From assembly GCA_020216805.1 (NCBI GenBank), contig JAIWNN010000120.1, positions 1 through 10,000 on the forward strand: DNA of 10,000 bases. The letters run 5' to 3'. Below, in pieces: positions 6,483 to 10,000 of this stretch. Position numbers and translations under genes: made by a program. Source of the stretch: Desulfarculus sp. Lineage in GTDB: Bacteria > Desulfobacterota > Desulfarculia > Desulfarculales > Desulfarculaceae. The number at the start of each line of letters is the position of its first letter. The first letter of the stretch is position 1. The notes under the pieces are model-generated. The model had not been told where the DNA came from. It worked only from the letters and a program-made list of their open reading frames with translations, and searched no databases.

Positions 6483-7337
6483 CTAGCCCCAGCGCAGTTT
6501 GGCGCGCAGGATCTCGAAATAGTCCTTGAAGGGCGATTGCACCAGGCGCACGCTGGACGCGGCCCGACGGATGCTGACCCGGTCTCCGGGCGCCAGCTCG
6601 ATGCCAACCTGGCCGTCGCTGGTCAGGGTGGTGTCCTGGGCCCGACGACCTAGGTCCAGGTTCAGGGTCATCTGCGGACCCAGCAGCAGGGGCCGGTTGC
6701 TGAGGGCGAAGGAGCAGATGGGGGTGACCACGATGCAGTCCAGGCTGGGATGGCAGATGGGTCCCCCGGCCGAGAGGTTGTAGGCGGTGGAGCCGGTGGG
6801 GGTGGAGATGATCAGGCCGTCGGCCCGGAAGGTGGTCAGGGGCTGATCGTCCACCATCAGGTGGAGTTCGATGATGCGGGCCAGGGCGGCTTTGTTGACC
6901 ACCAGATCGTTCAGGGCCAGCACCCGCTGCCCCGGCTGGCCCTGGCGCAGCACCAGGCCCTCCAGCATCAGGCGGGGCGGGGCGACGTAGCGCCCCTGGA
7001 GCACCAGCTCCATGGCCGGCAGCAACTCCTCCGGGGCCAAGGCGGTGAGGAAGCCCAGGCCGCCCAGGTTCACCCCCAGGATGGGGGCCCGCTCCAAACC
7101 GGCCAGGACCACCTCGCGCACCGCGCCCAGCATGGTGCCGTCCCCGCCCAGCACCACCACCAGGTCGCTGTCCGGGGGCAGCTCCAAATTGGCCTCCATG
7201 CGGGCGATGGGTTGGCTGGCCCCGGCCTCGTGCAGGATCGCCGCCAGGCCGCGGCCCTCCAACCAGCCGGCCAGGCGGCGGGCCAGGTCCAGAGCCTCCC
7301 GGGTGTGGGCCTTGTGGATGATGACGACTTTTTTCAT
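6483..7337 (-). CDS. nadK: NAD kinase
   Basis: This cytoplasmic enzyme phosphorylates NAD+ to NADP+, the sole route to NADP in most bacteria. The 284-residue protein has the hallmark GGDGTML (64-70) with catalytic D66, NLGGLGFL (90-97), the NAD-binding ND pair (143-144) and the diagnostic TPTGSTAY (179-186) leading into SAGGPI (189-194). DGQ near the C-terminal end fits the family too. Length is normal. ATG 7337 is chosen because GGAGG lies 8 nt upstream and MKKVVII begins the first beta strand. A GTG at 7352 in the same frame lacks a ribosome site. Its stop faces the kinase stop across 35 bp with only a 4-bp hairpin and no U-tract, so read-through between the two is possible. It is divergent from the unknown 236-residue gene. 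Confidence 0.97.
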   Translation of the reverse strand: MKKVVIIHKAHTREALDLARRLAGWLEGRGLAAILHEAGASQPIARMEANLELPPDSDLVVVLGGDGTMLGAVREVVLAGLERAPILGVNLGGLGFLTALAPEELLPAMELVLQGRYVAPPRLMLEGLVLRQGQPGQRVLALNDLVVNKAALARIIELHLMVDDQPLTTFRADGLIISTPTGSTAYNLSAGGPICHPSLDCIVVTPICSFALSNRPLLLGPQMTLNLDLGRRAQDTTLTSDGQVGIELAPGDRVSIRRAASSVRLVQSPFKDYFEILRAKLRWG

Positions 7338-7395
7338 GGCCAGGGCCTCCACGGGGCCAAGCTAACAGAAAGCGCCCGGACCCACAAGGCCCCGC

Positions 7396-7423
7396 GGCGG
7401 ACGGCGGACGGCGGGCGGCGGGG
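7396..7423 (+). repeat. G-rich 7-bp tandem repeat (four units)
   Basis: Four heptamers follow one another: GGCGGAC, GGCGGAC, GGCGGGC and GGCGGGG, and the G run continues to 7426. The array lies in the spacer between divergent NAD kinase and the unknown gene, about 30 bp before the latter's ATG and 58 bp from the nadK start. Its closely spaced G pairs and runs could form a quadruplex on the plus strand. It may also be only replication-slippage sequence. Confidence 0.7.
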
Positions 7424-7453
7424 GGGCAGGGCTCGGCGAGCGGATGGAGCGGC

Positions 7454-8164
7454 ATGGGCGACGACGATTTCATCTCGGCCCTCAACCAGGCGGTGAAGCA
7501 GGACATCATCGAGAACTACCTCCGCGAGCGGCGCATCGTGGAGGAGGAGACCCTGATGGTCATGGAGGCCTGCAGCGCCTTCCAGGGTGGGGTGGCGGTC
7601 TGGGAGGAGCAAAAGGCCGCCTTGGCCCAGGCCCTGTTGACCCGGGAGGGGGTGGACCGTTTCTTCACCCTGGCCGGGTTGACCATGACCGCCGACGTGC
7701 TGCGTCACCGGCCGCGGAGCTATCCCAAGACCCGGGGCCTCACCCGCGCCCAGCGCTACCGCCGCCTGATCAAGCGGCTGTACACCGACCTATGGCGGAC
7801 CGGCCTGGATCTGGCCAAGGAGCGCCGGGAGGTGCTGGAGCTGCGCCAGGAGGTGAACCAGGACATCCAGGATTTCGAGCGCAACTACGACCTGATGGGC
7901 CTGCAATGCTACCTGCGGGGCATGGACCCGGTGGAGCTGGAGCGGCGCAAGCTTTTGGGGGTGAACTTCACCGCCCAGGAGATGGCCGAGTCGGCGGCGG
8001 CGCTGTCGTTCCATCCCCTCTCGGCCCAGCGCCTGGGGCTGGACGTGGGGTTGGACCAACCCCGTCCGCCCGAGGATCTGCTGCCGGCCGTCCGGGGCCT
8101 GTTGGACCAGCTCTGCCGGCGCCATCCCCTGCTGGTGGACGCCCTCTGGTCCGGAGCGGCTTGA
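7454..8164 (+). CDS. Hypothetical protein, predicted helical and cytoplasmic
   Basis: I do not recognise a family for this 236-residue protein. It has no signal peptide or membrane segment. It is rich in charged and hydrophobic residues in heptad-like order. An acidic N-terminus (MGDDDF) leads into a helical region (7-35) with RERRIVEEE. A basic patch with many Arg and Lys covers about 84-108, and a long charged helix that may form a coiled coil covers about 118-165. It has only two or three isolated cysteines and no conserved His/Asp cluster suggesting catalysis. ATG 7454 is preceded by GGATGGAG ending 4 nt upstream. Codon usage matches its neighbours, so it is a genuine resident gene. It lies head-to-head with nadK and ends 56 bp before the polyprenyl synthase. 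Its TGA overlaps that gene's likely -35 element, so separate transcription of the two is possible. Confidence 0.8.
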   Translation: MGDDDFISALNQAVKQDIIENYLRERRIVEEETLMVMEACSAFQGGVAVWEEQKAALAQALLTREGVDRFFTLAGLTMTADVLRHRPRSYPKTRGLTRAQRYRRLIKRLYTDLWRTGLDLAKERREVLELRQEVNQDIQDFERNYDLMGLQCYLRGMDPVELERRKLLGVNFTAQEMAESAAALSFHPLSAQRLGLDVGLDQPRPPEDLLPAVRGLLDQLCRRHPLLVDALWSGAA

Positions 8165-8189
8165 CAACCCCCCCGGCATTGGGTACAGG
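8161..8189 (+). promoter_or_regulatory. Candidate promoter of the polyprenyl synthase gene
   Basis: A perfect TTGACA -35 hexamer (8161-8166) overlaps the TGA stop of the upstream gene. Exactly 17 nt later comes TACAGG (8184-8189), a weak -10 that keeps the key TA and A positions. Transcription would begin near 8196, leaving about 25 nt before the GTG start. The TTGACA stands out in this GC-rich window. Confidence 0.45.
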
Positions 8190-8220
8190 GTGGCAGCAGC
8201 CCAAGCCCAGGAGAACGATC

Positions 8221-9234
8221 GTGAAAACCGCCGTTCCGACCCCGGAGCTTCTGACCCCGCTGGACAACGACCAGGTCAAGGCCGGGGTGCTGGCCCTGGC
8301 CCAGCCCGCCGATCGCGCCTTGCGCGACAACCTCTCCAGCCATGTGCCCTTCATCGAGAAGGTCAGCGGCTACATCCTGTTCAGCGGCGGCAAGCGCCTG
8401 CGGCCGGTGCTCTTTCTCCTGGCGGCCCAGGCCCTGGGGGCGAAGGCCGACCCGCGCTACTCGGCCATCTTCGAGTACCTGCACGCCGCCACCCTGTTGC
8501 ATGACGACGTGGTGGACCAGGCCGGTCTGCGCCGAGGACGGCCGGCGGCCCGGGTGGAGTTCGGCAACGACGCGGTGATCCTGGTGGGCGACTTTTTGTT
8601 CTCCAAGAGCTATTCCCTGGCGGCGGAGGTGCCCGACCACCGCTTCGTACGCGCCCTGACCGACTGCACCACCATCATGGCCGAGGGCCAGGTGCTGGAG
8701 CTGTTGGCCACCGATCGGCTGGACCTGGACTACGCCGGCTATATCGACGTGATCCGGGCCAAGACCGCGGTGCTGCTGGCGGCGGCCTGCCAGATGGGGG
8801 CCATCTACGCCGGGGCCGAGCAGGCGGTGGTGGATGTCTTTTACCGCTATGGACTGGAGCTGGGCCTGGCCTTCCAGATGGTCGACGACGCCCTGGACTA
8901 TGTGGGCAGCGAGCACGAGTTCGGCAAGCCGGTGGGGCACGACCTCCGGGAGGGCAAGATCACCCTGCCCTTCATCCACGCCCGGGATCACGCCCCGGAG
9001 CCGGCGCGGGCGCGCCTGCTGGAGCTGGCCGGGCTGGGACGCCGCCAGCCCGAGGTGCTGGAGGAGGCCAAGGCCATCGTGCGCGACCAGGGCGGGGTGG
9101 AGGCCACCTTCGCCCGGGCCAGGGCCCACGCGGCGGCCGCGCAACAGGCCCTGGCCGGCCTGGCCGACCGCGCCGGGGCCGACCTGGACCTGATGCTGGG
9201 CCTGGCCGCCTACGTCATAACCCGCCGCAGCTAG
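8221..9234 (+). CDS. Long-chain polyprenyl diphosphate synthase (trans-prenyltransferase)
   Basis: The enzyme condenses isopentenyl diphosphate onto allylic diphosphates to build all-trans chains, most likely the side chain of menaquinone. The 337-residue protein shows FSGGKRLRP (54-62, substrate diphosphate binding), the first aspartate-rich motif LLHDDVVD (92-99) followed by RRGRPA, GDFLF (123-127), a KT pair (181-182) and the second motif FQMVDDALDY (218-227). The small residue A90, five positions before the first DD, and the overall match to IspB/HepT-type sequences favour a long-chain product over farnesyl or geranylgeranyl. Exact chain length cannot be read. GTG 8221 is the start, with AGGAGA 6 nt upstream. 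The open frame continues upstream to 7444 but only as shadow of the preceding gene. The stop is 20 bp from the convergent ligase stop. Equivalent to ispB by family, orthology not proven. Confidence 0.95.
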   Translation: MKTAVPTPELLTPLDNDQVKAGVLALAQPADRALRDNLSSHVPFIEKVSGYILFSGGKRLRPVLFLLAAQALGAKADPRYSAIFEYLHAATLLHDDVVDQAGLRRGRPAARVEFGNDAVILVGDFLFSKSYSLAAEVPDHRFVRALTDCTTIMAEGQVLELLATDRLDLDYAGYIDVIRAKTAVLLAAACQMGAIYAGAEQAVVDVFYRYGLELGLAFQMVDDALDYVGSEHEFGKPVGHDLREGKITLPFIHARDHAPEPARARLLELAGLGRRQPEVLEEAKAIVRDQGGVEATFARARAHAAAAQQALAGLADRAGADLDLMLGLAAYVITRRS

Positions 9235-9254
9235 GCCTTCGGACCAGAGCGCCC

Positions 9255-10000
9255 CTAGGCCCCGCGCTCGTCCTGCAGGCGCTGGGCCTTGCCCTCGGCC
9301 CGGGGCAGGGAGCCGGGCGCCACCAGGTCCACCTGGGCCGAGACCAACAGCTCGGCCTTCAAGGCGGCGGCGATGCGCTTCCTGAGCCGGGCCATCTCCT
9401 CGGCCCCCATGGTGCGGGCCTTGTCGGTCACCTCCACCCGGACCGTCATCTGGTCGTTGTGGTCGCGGCGGGTGAGGTGGATCAGGTAGGTGCCGCCCAC
9501 CTCCTTGAAGCCCATCAGCACCGTCTCCACCTGCATGGGATAGATGTTGACCCCCTTCAAGATGAACATGTCGTCGCTGCGGCCGGCGATGCGGCTCAGG
9601 CGGCGGTGGGTGCGGCCGCAGGCGCAGACCCCGGGCAGCAGGGCGCACAGGTCGCGGGTGCGGTAGCGAAGCAGCGGCATGGCCTGGCGGCCCAGGGTGG
9701 TCAGCACCAGCTCGCCCACCTGGCCCTCGGCCACCGGCTCCAGGGTGTCGGGGTCGATGATCTCCACCAGGTAGGCGTCCTCCCAGATGTGCAGGCCGTC
9801 CTGGGCCGGGCACTCCATGGCCACCCCGGGGCCGTTCATTTCGCTGAGGCCGTAGGAGTTGATGGCCATGACCCCGAAACCCTTTTCGATGCGCCGGCGC
9901 AGATCCTCGGAGTGGGGCTCGGCTCCGATGATGGCCAGCCGCAGGGCGCTGTCCTTCCGGGGGTCCAGGTCCAGTTCGGCGAAGGTCTCCAACAGGCGCA
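9255..10000 (-). CDS. paaK: Phenylacetate-CoA ligase family AMP-forming enzyme, C-terminal part
   Basis: This family activates aryl acids to CoA thioesters with ATP, releasing AMP. The window holds the C-terminal ~248 residues; the N-terminal part lies beyond 10000. The frame is open to the edge, so the TTG at 9992 is an internal codon. Diagnostic motifs in order are INSYGLSE with GPGVAMEC, GLHIWED with EIIDP, the adenylate-forming core PLLRYRTRDL, the hinge region GRSDDMFILKGVNIYP, and near the end RAEGKAQRL, whose lysine is the expected adenylation-step catalytic residue. CACGRTHRR contributes two cysteines that are common in this family. Many anaerobes carry several paralogues, some beside indolepyruvate ferredoxin oxidoreductase, so the substrate could be phenylacetate, an indole acid or another aryl acid. 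The upstream neighbour that would decide lies outside the window. Confidence 0.92.
   Translation of the reverse strand, partial: RLLETFAELDLDPRKDSALRLAIIGAEPHSEDLRRRIEKGFGVMAINSYGLSEMNGPGVAMECPAQDGLHIWEDAYLVEIIDPDTLEPVAEGQVGELVLTTLGRQAMPLLRYRTRDLCALLPGVCACGRTHRRLSRIAGRSDDMFILKGVNIYPMQVETVLMGFKEVGGTYLIHLTRRDHNDQMTVRVEVTDKARTMGAEEMARLRKRIAAALKAELLVSAQVDLVAPGSLPRAEGKAQRLQDERGA

Noticed and set aside
5164..7509. 781-codon minus-strand open frame
   Set aside because: It runs antisense to the kinase and out of frame with NAD kinase, both of which have clear motifs. Its product is Gly/Pro/Arg/His-rich, typical of a shadow frame in GC-rich DNA.
9228..9262. CTAGGCC repeated at the two convergent stop codons
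   Set aside because: The two copies are direct 7-mers around TAG stops. They do not form a stable hairpin and are likely coincidence.
7909..9813. 634-codon minus-strand open frame
   Set aside because: It is antisense to the polyprenyl synthase and out of frame with the ligase. Low-complexity composition marks it as a shadow.

Overview
The window comes from a high-GC bacterial chromosome. Codon third positions are dominated by G and C, which is why long open frames appear antisense to almost every real gene. A menaquinone-type long-chain polyprenyl synthase, a phenylacetate-CoA ligase paralogue, a DUF151 nuclease beside miaB and an NtrB/ZraS-like kinase together suggest a delta-proteobacterial lineage (Desulfobacterota, Desulfarculus-like). 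That placement is inference from gene content and base composition only. I see no phage, IS element, CRISPR array, tRNA or rRNA. This is mostly ordinary core chromosome.

Left block (1-3906, all minus strand). Reading in transcription order, the genes are miaB (tRNA ms2i6A37 methylthiotransferase), a DUF151 'bifunctional nuclease' protein, a PleD-like receiver-GGDEF diguanylate cyclase, and two adjacent but different PHP-domain phosphoesterase-like proteins. The last of these runs off the left edge. Spacing is tight except for 91 bp before the cyclase. The last PHP gene has no ATG, GTG or TTG where one is needed. It most likely starts at a CTG that overlaps the preceding stop.

Middle block (4056-6447). 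A rhomboid-family intramembrane protease (+) divides from miaB across about 150 bp. It converges on a small exported protein of unknown function (-) that seems to carry an internal duplication. That gene in turn is divergent from a membrane histidine kinase (+), with a 229 bp spacer holding a reasonable sigma70-type promoter for the kinase. No response regulator lies beside the kinase. The only receiver protein in the window is the diguanylate cyclase about 3.4 kb away.

Right block (6483-10000). NAD kinase (-) is divergent from an unrecognised helical protein (+) across a short spacer with a G-rich 7-bp tandem repeat. Next is a long-chain polyprenyl diphosphate synthase (+), preceded by a consensus TTGACA element that overlaps the upstream stop codon. 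The window ends in the C-terminal part of a phenylacetate-CoA ligase family enzyme (-).

There is no obvious multi-gene novel system here. The points most worth following up are the CTG-start PHP gene, the duplicated small exported protein, and the unrecognised 236-residue protein between NAD kinase and the prenyl synthase. No gene-free stretch exceeds 300 bases.
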